Shown: positions 57,388-64,000 of the stretch, one piece after another | Position numbering within the stretch: position 1 is the stretch's first letter | Layout: each line of letters begins with the position of its first letter | From: Georgenia satyanarayanai | Lineage (GTDB): Bacteria > Actinomycetota > Actinomycetes > Actinomycetales > Actinomycetaceae | Assembly: GCF_009193135.1 (NCBI RefSeq) | Contig: NZ_VUKC01000009.1 | Coordinates: 62,001 to 126,000 of the forward strand | DNA: 64,000 nt | Direction: 5' to 3' | Notes under the pieces: model-generated | Database searches by the model: none | Told to the model about the DNA's origin: nothing | Seen by the model: only the letters and a program-made list of their open reading frames with translations | Made by a program: the position numbers and the translations under genes

Positions 57388-58281
57388 TCAGGCCGCGGAG
57401 GGCAGCTGAAGGAGCTCGAGGATCGGGCGGGTGGCGTCCGGGTCGAGCCGGCTCGCCCGGTCCCGGACGGACCGTAGCGGGGTGGCCGGGAGCACGGGCT
57501 CCTCGCGCAGCTCGGCCAGCAGGTCGCGGACCTCCGCGGCCGAGCAGCGAGCGGCCGGGTCCTTGTCGAGCATCCTCGCCACGAGGTCGTCCAGCCGCGC
57601 GGGCACGTCGGGCAGGAGCTCGCGCAGACGCGGGGCCGAGGCCCGCACGTGGTGCTGGAGCACTTCCGTCGGCGAGTCGGCGGTGAACGGTGGCCGGCCG
57701 GTGAGCGTCGCCGTGAGGAGGCAGCCCAGGGCGTACACGTCGCTCGCCGGGGTCGCCGGCGCCGACGCCACCTGCTCGGGAGCCATGTAGGGAGCCGTCC
57801 CGAACGTCACGGGGCCGGCGTCGTCCTGCGAGGCGGCAGCGACGCCGAAGTCGACGAGCACGACGGTGTCGTCGGTGAGGACGACGTTCGCGGGCTTGAC
57901 GTCGGCGTGGACCACGCCGGCACCGTGGACGGCGGCCAGCGCGTCGGCGACGCCGTGGCCGATGCGCATCGCCTCCGTCGGCGGTACGGGCCCGTCGTCC
58001 AGGACGGCCGCGAGGTCCGGTCCGTCGACGAGCTCCATGACGAGGTAGGCGGTGACGCCGTCGTGACCCACGTCGTGGACGTCGACGACTCCGGGGTGGT
58101 CGACCGCAGCGGCGAGCGCCGCCTCGCGGCGCAGCGCACCGCCCTCCCCCGGCAGCGCGGTCTTGACCGCGACCTCACGGCCGGACCAGACGTCGCGGGC
58201 CGCCCACACCCGTCCCATCCCGCCACGCCCGACGACGCGCCGCAGCTCATACCTGTCCGCGAGTCGAGTCACGCCCGCCAT
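57388..58281 (-). CDS. Soluble Ser/Thr protein kinase (non-RD type)
   Basis: A 297-residue Hanks-type kinase that consists of little more than the kinase domain. It has the glycine loop VVGRGGMGRVWAARD, lysine in EVAVKTALP, DFGVA, MAPEQ and a C-lobe DVYALGCLLTATLTGRPPF. The HRD motif reads HAD (VVHADVKPANVV), so it lacks the arginine that couples activation-loop phosphorylation to activity. There is no membrane segment or PASTA tail. The ATG is at 58281. It lies 54 bp after dapB on the same strand. Its target is unknown. Confidence 0.9.
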   Translation of the reverse strand: MAGVTRLADRYELRRVVGRGGMGRVWAARDVWSGREVAVKTALPGEGGALRREAALAAAVDHPGVVDVHDVGHDGVTAYLVMELVDGPDLAAVLDDGPVPPTEAMRIGHGVADALAAVHGAGVVHADVKPANVVLTDDTVVLVDFGVAAASQDDAGPVTFGTAPYMAPEQVASAPATPASDVYALGCLLTATLTGRPPFTADSPTEVLQHHVRASAPRLRELLPDVPARLDDLVARMLDKDPAARCSAAEVRDLLAELREEPVLPATPLRSVRDRASRLDPDATRPILELLQLPSAA

Positions 58282-58314
58282 TGTGGTGCGTGGTGCGCCC
58301 CGTCGCCTCTTGGC

Positions 58315-58336
58315 AGCCCCGGCCGTCGCGGGGGCT
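58315..58336 (-). terminator. Possible short hairpin after dapB
   Basis: AGCCCC and GGGGCT form a 6-bp stem around a 10-base loop at the end of dapB. It may limit readthrough into the kinase gene. Evidence is weak. Confidence 0.35.
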
Positions 58337-59088
58337 CAGCGGAGGTCGAGGACGTGCTCCAGCCCGACGGTCAGCCCCGGGCGGGCGCCCACCTCGCGCA
58401 CGGCGAGAAGGACGCCGGGCATGAAGCTCTCGCGGTCGAAGGAGTCGGTACGGATCGTCAGCTGCTCCCCCGGGTTGCCGAGGACGACCTCCTCGTGGGC
58501 GACGAGCCCGCGGAGACGGACGGCGTGGACGTGGACGCCGTCGACGACGGCACCTCGGGCACCGTCGAGCTGGCTCTCCGTGGCGTCGGGCATCGCACCC
58601 AGGCCGGCGTCGCGGCGCGCGGCGGCGATGCCGCGGGCGGTCGCCAGCGCCGTCCCCGACGGGGCGTCGACCTTGTTCGGGTGGTGGAGCTCGACGACCT
58701 CCGCCGACTCGAAGTAACGGGCCGCGGTCGCGGCGAACTGCATGGCGAGCACGGCCGACAGCGCGAAGTTCGGCGCGACGAGGACGCCGAGCCCGTCGGT
58801 GCGTGCGACGTGCTCCTCCACGCGGGCGAGCGCCGCGTCGTCCCAGCCCGTCGTGCCGACGACGGCGTGCACCCCGGCGTCGAGGAGCGCGTGGACGTTC
58901 GCCTCGGTGACGGAGGGGACGGTGAAGTCGACCGCGACGTCCGCCCGCCCGGCCAGCGAGGCGACGTCGTCGTCCCGCTCGAGACGGGCGACGAGCCGGA
59001 GGTCCGGGGCGTCCTCGACGGCGCGGCACACGGTGGCGCCCATCCGCCCGTCGGCACCCAGCACGGCCACCCTGATGGAATCACTCAT
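58336..59088 (-). CDS. dapB: 4-hydroxy-tetrahydrodipicolinate reductase
   Basis: NAD(P)H reductase acting after DapA. The 250-residue product has the dinucleotide site VAVLGADGRMGATVCRAV and AVDFTVPSV. The substrate motif is VVELHHPNKVDAPSGTAL, with the catalytic His-His and Lys. The start is ATG at 59088 (MSDSIRVAVLG). An open frame extends a further 58 codons into the 18-bp repeats, but those residues are just the repeat translated, so I exclude them. It is downstream of the M16 peptidase gene, with the repeat array between. Confidence 0.93.
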   Translation of the reverse strand: MSDSIRVAVLGADGRMGATVCRAVEDAPDLRLVARLERDDDVASLAGRADVAVDFTVPSVTEANVHALLDAGVHAVVGTTGWDDAALARVEEHVARTDGLGVLVAPNFALSAVLAMQFAATAARYFESAEVVELHHPNKVDAPSGTALATARGIAAARRDAGLGAMPDATESQLDGARGAVVDGVHVHAVRLRGLVAHEEVVLGNPGEQLTIRTDSFDRESFMPGVLLAVREVGARPGLTVGLEHVLDLR

Positions 59089-59170
59089 GCCCGCGAGCAT
59101 AAGCCGGGTCCTCCGCGGGCGGCCGGGCGGTCCCGGTAGCCGGAGCCGGTCGAGCCCCGCCCCGTCGCCG

Positions 59171-59406
59171 CCAGCCGACTTCTCGCCCACAGCCGAGTTG
59201 TCGCCGACAGCCGACTTCTCACCCACAGCCGAGTTGTCACCGACAGCCGACTTCTCGCCCACAGCCGAGTTGTCACCGACAGCCGACTTCTCGCCGACGG
59301 CCGAGTTGTCGGCAAGTCGGCTGTCGACGGTAAGTCGGCTGTCGACGGTAGGTCGGCTGTCGACGGTAAGTCGGCTGTCGACGGTAACTCGGCTGTCGGC
59401 GCTAGG
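59171..59406. repeat. 18-bp-period repeat array, 8 forward and 5 inverted units
   Basis: Core AGCCGA starts at 59173, 59191, 59209, 59227, 59245, 59263, 59281 and 59299 (the last as GGCCGA). Its complement TCGGCT starts at 59317, 59335, 59353, 59371 and 59389. Every step, including the orientation switch, is 18 bp. Forward units alternate strictly between AGCCGACTTCTCGCCCAC-like and AGCCGAGTTGTCACCGAC-like versions, a 36-bp super-period. Inverted units are TCGGCTGTCGACGGTAAG with small changes. Transcribed RNA could fold into one long imperfect hairpin. The gap between dapB and the M16 gene holds nothing else. Confidence 0.97.
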
Positions 59407-59433
59407 GCGCGAGGGCCGACGGGCGGCGGTGCG

Positions 59434-60783
59434 TCATGAGGCGAGGATCTCGCCGGCGAGGTCGTGGTCGAAGGGGCCGACGACGACGAGCGAGCGGGGC
59501 CGGCCCGCGAGCTCGACGGCCAGCTCCCGCACCTGCTCCGCGGTGACCGCCGAGACGCGCTCGAGCGTCTCGGCGACGGTCGTCAGCTCGCCGTGGACGA
59601 TCTCCGCGCGTCCCAGCCGGGACATCCGCGAGCCGGTGTCCTCCAGCCCGAGGACGAGGTTGCCGCTGAGCTGGCCGACGGCCCGCTCGAGCTCCTCGGC
59701 CGGCAGCGGCGCGGCGGCGATGCGGTCCAGCTCCTCGCCGAGGAGCTGGACGACCTGCGCGGTGTTCTCCGGCGCGCAGCCGGCGTACAGCCCCACGACG
59801 CCGGCCTCGGCGTACGAGGAGGCGAAGGCGTAGGTCGAGTAGGCCAGGCCGCGCCGCTCACGGATCTCCTGGAACAGGCGCGAGCTCATCCCGCCGCCGA
59901 GAGCGGTCATGAGGACCGACAGCGCCCACCGGCGGTCGTCGCCGGCGGGCAGGCCCTGGCAGCCGAGGATGACGTTGGCCTGCTCCGTGGTGCGGTGCAG
60001 CGTGAGTGCGCGGCCCTCGTCGGGCAGCGCGTCGTCCCCGGCGGTGCGACGCGCGGCGGGCCGGCCGGCGGGGTCGAGCTCCCAGCCGCCCGCGCGGACG
60101 GCGTCGAGGACCTGGCGGCACAGCTCGTCGTGGTCGACGGCGCCGGCGGCGGTGACGACGAGCTCGCTGGGCACGTAGGTGCGCCGGTAGTGCTCGAGCA
60201 CGGCCTCCCGGGGCACGCCACGGATGGTCGCCGGCGTGCCGCCGATCGGGCGCCCGAGGGGGTGCGGACCGAGGACCGCGGTGGCGAACTGCTCGTGGGC
60301 GACGTCGACGGGGTCGTCCCCCGCCATCGCCAGCTCCTCGAGGATGACGCCGCGCTCGGTCTCGAACTCCTCGGCGTCGAGGAGGGCCGAGGTCACCATG
60401 TCGGTGATGACGTCCACCGCCATGGGCAGATCGGCGTCGAGCACCCGCGCGTAGTAGCAGGTGTGCTCCTTGCCGGTGGCGGCGTTCGCCTCCCCACCGA
60501 CGGCGTCGAAGGCGACGGCGATGTCCATCGCGTCCCGGCGCGGGGTGCCCTTGAACAGCAGGTGCTCGAGGAAGTGGGTGGAGCCGTGGTGGCCGTCGGT
60601 CTCGTCGCGCGAGCCGACGGCCACCCAGGCCCCGATCGTGGCCGAGCGCTGGGCCGGCATGGCCTCGCTCAGCACGCGGATCCCGCCGGGCAGGACGGAG
60701 CGCCGGATGACGCTGCCGTCCTGCTCCAGCAGGATCTCGGTGCCCGGCTCACCGGCCGGGCCGAGGGGAAGTGCCTCAGGCAC
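59434..60783 (-). CDS. M16 family zinc metallopeptidase
   Basis: Pitrilysin/processing-peptidase family protein. The 449-residue product has the inverted zinc motif HFLEH ([14 protein letters not shown]) with the third ligand in the [11 protein letters not shown] stretch. The C-terminal half carries [21 protein letters not shown], the partner-type domain. One M16 gene next to pnp is a constant feature of actinobacteria; the target is unknown. The start is GTG at 60783, overlapping the pnp stop by 8 bp. The repeat array begins 28 bp after its stop. Confidence 0.93.
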   Translation of the reverse strand: MPEALPLGPAGEPGTEILLEQDGSVIRRSVLPGGIRVLSEAMPAQRSATIGAWVAVGSRDETDGHHGSTHFLEHLLFKGTPRRDAMDIAVAFDAVGGEANAATGKEHTCYYARVLDADLPMAVDVITDMVTSALLDAEEFETERGVILEELAMAGDDPVDVAHEQFATAVLGPHPLGRPIGGTPATIRGVPREAVLEHYRRTYVPSELVVTAAGAVDHDELCRQVLDAVRAGGWELDPAGRPAARRTAGDDALPDEGRALTLHRTTEQANVILGCQGLPAGDDRRWALSVLMTALGGGMSSRLFQEIRERRGLAYSTYAFASSYAEAGVVGLYAGCAPENTAQVVQLLGEELDRIAAAPLPAEELERAVGQLSGNLVLGLEDTGSRMSRLGRAEIVHGELTTVAETLERVSAVTAEQVRELAVELAGRPRSLVVVGPFDHDLAGEILAS

Positions 60784-63139
60784 CGGCGCTGTCGCCGTCC
60801 TCCCGCGTGCGGGTGCGACGCTCGCGACGGCGGCCGCCGCCCTCGCGGCGCGGACGCTCCTCGCGCTCGCCCCGCTCCTCGCCGGACTCGGTCGCCTCGG
60901 CGGCCTCGGGGGCCGCACCCTCGGCGGCCTCGCCCTGCTCCTCGTCGTCGACGACGGCGTGGAGGGAGAGCTTGCCGCGGGGGTCGATCTCGGCGAGCTC
61001 GACCTGGACCTGCTGGCCCACCCCGAGGACGTCCTCGACGTTCTCCACGCGCTTGCCACCGACGAGCCGGCGGATCTGGGAGATGTGGAGCAGGCCGTCC
61101 TTGCCCGGGGACAGGGAGACGAAGGCGCCGAAGGTCGTCGTCTTGACGACGGTCCCGACGAAGCGCTCGCCGATCTCGGGCATCTGCGGGTTGGCGATGG
61201 CGTTGACCGCCTGGCGGGCGGCCTCGGCCGAGGGGCCGTCGGTCGCACCGATGTAGACGGTGCCGTCGTCCTCGATGGAGATGTCCGCGCCGGTGTCCTC
61301 CTGGATCTGGTTGATCATCTTGCCCTTGGGGCCGATGACCTCACCGATCTTGTCGACGGGGACCTTGACCGTGATGACGCGGGGCGCCGTCGGGGCCATG
61401 TCGTCGGGGGCGTCGATGACCTCGGTCATGACGTCGAGGATGTGCAGGCGCGCGTCGCGGGCCTGGGACAGGGCACCGGTGAGCACGGAGGAGGGGATGC
61501 CGTCGAGCTTGGTGTCCAGCTGGATGGCCGTGACGAACTCACGGGTACCGGCGACCTTGAAGTCCATGTCGCCGAAGGCGTCCTCGGCGCCGAGGATGTC
61601 GGTGAGCGCCGCGTAGCGGGTCTCACCGTCGACCTCGTCGGTCATGAGGCCCATGGCGATGCCCGCCACGGGGGCGCGCAGCGGCACACCGGCGTTGTAC
61701 AGGGACAGCGTCGAGGCGCAGACCGAGCCCATCGAGGTGGAGCCGTTGGAGCCCAGCGCCTCGGAGACCTGCCGGATCGCGTAGGGGAACTCCTCGCGGG
61801 AGGGCAGGACCGGCATGAGGGCGCGCTCGGCGAGGGCGCCGTGGCCGATCTCGCGACGCTTGGGCGAGCCCACGCGACCGGTCTCACCGGTGGAGTAGGG
61901 CGGGAAGTTGTAGTTGTGCATGTAGCGCTTGCGCGTCTGCGGGGAGAGCGTGTCGAGCTGCTGCTCCATGCGGAGCATGTTGAGCGTGGTGACGCCCATG
62001 ATCTGCGTCTCGCCGCGCTCGAAGAGCGCCGAGCCGTGGACGCGCGGGAGCACGTCGACCTCGGCGGACAGGGTGCGGATGTCACGCAGGCCGCGTCCGT
62101 CCATGCGCACGCCGTCGGTGAGGACGCGCTGGCGCACGAAGTGCTTGGTGGCAGCGCGGAAGGCGGCGGAGAGGTTCTTCTCGGCGTCGGGGAACTGCCC
62201 GGCGAGCGCCTCGAGGGTGGCCTTCTTGATCTCGTCGAGACGCGCCTCGCGCTCGTGCTTGCCCGCGATGGCGATGGCCGCGGCGAGGTCCTTGGCGGCG
62301 TGACCGACGACGGCCTCGTACTCCTCGGTGGAGTAGTCGAGGAAGCGCGGCAGCTCGGTGGTGGGCTTGGAGGTCTTCTCCGCGAGCTCGCTCTGCGCGT
62401 GGCACAGCGCGAGGATGAACGGCTTGGCGGCCTCCAGGCCCTGGGCGACGACGTCCTCGGTCGGGGCGGTGGCGCCCTGCTCCTTGATGAGCGTCCAGGC
62501 GTTGTCCGTGGCCTCGGCCTCGACCATCATGACCGCGACGTCCTCGGTGCCCTGCGCGTCGGTGACGACGCGGCCGGCGACGACCATCGAGAAGACGGCC
62601 CGCTCGAGCTCGGAGTAGCGCGGGAAGGCGACCCACTGGCCGTCGATGAGGGCGATGCGGGTGCCGCCGATCGGCCCGGAGAAGGGCAGACCGGAGATCT
62701 GGGTCGACATCGACGCGGCGTTGATCGCCAGGACGTCGTAGGAGTCGTCGGGGTGGATCGCGAGAACGGTCTCGACGACCTGGACCTCGTTGCGCAGGCC
62801 CTTGGCGAAGGACGGGCGCAGCGGGCGGTCGATGAGGCGGCAGGCGAGGATGGCCTCGGTCGAGGGACGGCCCTCGCGGCGGAAGAACGAGCCGGGGATC
62901 TTGCCGGCGGCGTACTGGCGCTCCTCGACGTCCACGGTCAGCGGGAAGAAGTCGAAGTGGTCCTTCGGGTTCTTCCCGAACGTGGTGGCCGACAGCAGCA
63001 TCGTGTCCTCGTCGAGGTACGCGACGGCGGAGCCGGCAGCCTGACGGGCCAGGCGGCCGGTCTCGAAGCGGACGGTGCGGGTGCCGAACGTGCCGTTGTC
63101 GATGACGGCTTCGGCGGACGTGATCTCGGGTCCCTCCAT
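60776..63139 (-). CDS. pnp: Polyribonucleotide nucleotidyltransferase (PNPase)
   Basis: Phosphate-dependent 3'-5' exoribonuclease. The 787-residue product has two RNase PH domains ([27 protein letters not shown] in the first, [26 protein letters not shown] in the second). A KH domain follows ([29 protein letters not shown] as a split motif), then an S1 domain ([28 protein letters not shown]). The C-terminal 60 residues are an E/R-rich tail. The ATG is at 63139. It is 213 bp downstream of rpsO and the two may be separated by a terminator. Confidence 0.96.
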   Translation of the reverse strand: MEGPEITSAEAVIDNGTFGTRTVRFETGRLARQAAGSAVAYLDEDTMLLSATTFGKNPKDHFDFFPLTVDVEERQYAAGKIPGSFFRREGRPSTEAILACRLIDRPLRPSFAKGLRNEVQVVETVLAIHPDDSYDVLAINAASMSTQISGLPFSGPIGGTRIALIDGQWVAFPRYSELERAVFSMVVAGRVVTDAQGTEDVAVMMVEAEATDNAWTLIKEQGATAPTEDVVAQGLEAAKPFILALCHAQSELAEKTSKPTTELPRFLDYSTEEYEAVVGHAAKDLAAAIAIAGKHEREARLDEIKKATLEALAGQFPDAEKNLSAAFRAATKHFVRQRVLTDGVRMDGRGLRDIRTLSAEVDVLPRVHGSALFERGETQIMGVTTLNMLRMEQQLDTLSPQTRKRYMHNYNFPPYSTGETGRVGSPKRREIGHGALAERALMPVLPSREEFPYAIRQVSEALGSNGSTSMGSVCASTLSLYNAGVPLRAPVAGIAMGLMTDEVDGETRYAALTDILGAEDAFGDMDFKVAGTREFVTAIQLDTKLDGIPSSVLTGALSQARDARLHILDVMTEVIDAPDDMAPTAPRVITVKVPVDKIGEVIGPKGKMINQIQEDTGADISIEDDGTVYIGATDGPSAEAARQAVNAIANPQMPEIGERFVGTVVKTTTFGAFVSLSPGKDGLLHISQIRRLVGGKRVENVEDVLGVGQQVQVELAEIDPRGKLSLHAVVDDEEQGEAAEGAAPEAAEATESGEERGEREERPRREGGGRRRERRTRTREDGDSAGA

Positions 63140-63313
63140 GGGGTGCCCTCCTTCGTTGTCGTCGCGCGGCGCCCGGCGGCCTTCGATCGAGGCCCACGGA
63201 CTCACCGGTGAGACCGGTCTTCCGGGGGCCACTACCGAAAACCGGCACGGTACGTCCGGCGCGGTGGTGGTGTGTGTGGAGTTGTCGTCCGCCGTGACCG
63301 GCGGACATGCGCA

Positions 63314-63345
63314 GCCGGCCCGGACCCGTGAGGGTCCGAGCCGGC
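63314..63345 (-). terminator. Hairpin after rpsO
   Basis: GCCGGC-C-CGGACC pairs with GGTCCG-A-GCCGGC around a CGTGAG loop, with one internal C/A mismatch. It is 8 bp past the rpsO stop and may partly terminate or stabilise the rpsO transcript ahead of pnp. Confidence 0.75.
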
Positions 63346-63352
63346 GCGAGTG

Positions 63353-63622
63353 TCAGCGACGCAGTCCGAGGCGCCCGATCAGGGTGCGGTACCGCTCGAT
63401 GTCGACCCGCTGCAGGTACTTGAGCAGGTTGCGGCGCTGGCCGACGAGGAGCAGCAGACCACGACGGCTGTGGTGGTCGTGCTTGTGGGTCTTGAGGTGC
63501 TCGGTGAGGTCGAGGATGCGACGGCTGAGCATCGCGATCTGGACCTCCGGCGAACCGGTGTCGCCCTCGTGGGTGGCGTACTCGGCGATGATGGACTGCT
63601 TGACGTCTGCAGCGAGGGGCAC
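63353..63622 (-). CDS. rpsO: 30S ribosomal protein S15
   Basis: Small-subunit protein that binds the 16S rRNA central domain. The 89 residues are standard length, with [48 protein letters not shown] as the family signature split over the middle, and the [13 protein letters not shown] end. The start is GTG at 63622 with AGGAG 7 bp upstream. It lies between ribF and pnp, the usual order. The pnp leader of 213 bp follows. Confidence 0.97.
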   Translation of the reverse strand: MPLAADVKQSIIAEYATHEGDTGSPEVQIAMLSRRILDLTEHLKTHKHDHHSRRGLLLLVGQRRNLLKYLQRVDIERYRTLIGRLGLRR

Positions 63623-63715
63623 GGGTTCTCCTAGGGTGTCGTTGCGCGGAGCACCGGGGCATGTCCACCCGGGCATGACGCATCCGCGGCCGATCTACGG
63701 CAAGAGATGATGCTA

Positions 63716-64000
63716 TCAGACGGCGGACTCGCCCAGCACGGCGAGCGCGTCGGTGACGTCGAGGCGCATCTGGGCGACGAGCGCCTCGACACCCTCGTAG
63801 CGCAGGGTCGGGCGGAGCCGGTCGACGAACTCGACGACGACCTCCTCGTCGTACAGGTCGAGGTCGGTGCGTCCGATGACGTGCGCCTCGACGATGCGCT
63901 CAGCGATGTCCCCGAAGGTGGGGTTGGTCCCGACGGAGATCGCGGCGGGCAGCCGCTCCCCCGTGCCCGCGTGGCGGCGCAGCCAGCCGGCGTACACGCC
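63716..64000 (-). CDS. ribF: Bifunctional riboflavin kinase/FAD synthetase RibF (partial, 5' end beyond window)
   Basis: Only the C-terminal riboflavin kinase part is present, about 95 codons. It begins in GVYAGWLRR and has ERLPAAISVGTNPTFGD, VEAHVI, LDLYDEEVVVEFVDRLRPTLRYEG and VEALVAQM, the conserved kinase motifs. The frame is open to the right edge, so the FAD synthetase domain and start lie outside. It is transcribed toward rpsO, 93 bp away. Confidence 0.95.
   Translation of the reverse strand, partial: GVYAGWLRRHAGTGERLPAAISVGTNPTFGDIAERIVEAHVIGRTDLDLYDEEVVVEFVDRLRPTLRYEGVEALVAQMRLDVTDALAVLGESAV

Noticed and set aside
59089-59262. N-terminal extension of DapB encoded by the repeat units
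   Set aside because: The frame is open because 18 is a multiple of 3, giving a hexapeptide-like repeat on both strands. DapB proteins start at the conserved VAVLGADGRMG, which begins a few residues after the ATG at 59088.
59171-59406. CRISPR array
   Set aside because: The repeat unit is 18 bp with no unique spacers, neighbouring units are near-identical across their whole length, the orientation flips, and there are no cas genes.

Overview
This window is chromosomal DNA of a high-GC actinobacterium. A sampled backbone line is 73% GC, GTG starts are common, and most genes are chained by ATGA or GTGA overlaps. The gene order is the conserved actinobacterial one: dcw cluster, nrdR-lexA, dinG-hflX, dapF-miaA-miaB, gluABCD, recX-recA-DUF3046, lhr-nei2, clgR-cinA-pgsA, ftsK-rnj-dapA, dapB-M16 peptidase-pnp-rpsO-ribF. 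The gene content (ClgR, HelD, a LysM gene divergent from lexA, DUF3040, PAC2) suggests order Micrococcales, as inference only. No rRNA, tRNA, CRISPR array, IS element or phage was seen. Nearly every conserved block is on the minus strand.

Layout. 1-7.0 kb: cell wall and division cluster mraZ-rsmH-ftsL-ftsI-murF-mraY-murD (murD cut by the edge). There is no murE between ftsI and murF. 7.0-7.6 kb: a non-coding stretch with decamer-spaced GTGGRG boxes, the likely MraZ operator. 7.6-10.5 kb: DUF3040 protein, dinB, a spermidine-synthase-like protein and a cold shock protein. 10.7-14.9 kb: a four-gene signalling operon of a receiver-plus-degenerate-phosphatase protein, a CHASE3-type histidine kinase, a single-domain response regulator and a PAC2 protein. 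15-19.5 kb (plus strand): HelD-like helicase, serA, aldo/keto reductase. 19.6-22.5 kb: nrdR, a LysM gene divergent from lexA across three LexA boxes, and ldh.

22.6-27.5 kb: a lower-GC catabolic operon (TRAP binding protein, fused TRAP permease, M24-fold enzyme, MarR regulator) preceded by two copies of a TGTTG-N6-CAACA palindrome. It lies between ldh and dinG and looks acquired. 27.6-40.9 kb: dinG, hflX, a small methyltransferase, dapF, miaA, miaB, the plus-strand gluABCD amino-acid ABC transporter, recX and recA with a perfect SOS box, and DUF3046. 41-47.2 kb (plus): Lhr helicase, Nei2-type glycosylase and an unidentified membrane protein. 47.3-55.7 kb: clgR, cinA, pgsA, capA (plus), ftsK, RNase J, dapA. 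55.8-64 kb: GNAT, nucleoside hydrolase, a soluble Ser/Thr kinase, dapB, M16 peptidase, pnp, rpsO and the riboflavin kinase part of ribF (cut by the edge).

The most unusual features are an exact 18-bp-period array of 13 units that flips orientation at unit 9 (59.17-59.41 kb) with a shorter relative at 50.26 kb; a recX frame with no ATG/GTG/TTG start over its N-terminal part, where a CTG overlaps the recA stop; a receiver protein whose SpoIIE-like domain has lost its metal-binding aspartates; and an M24-fold enzyme that has lost two active-site residues.
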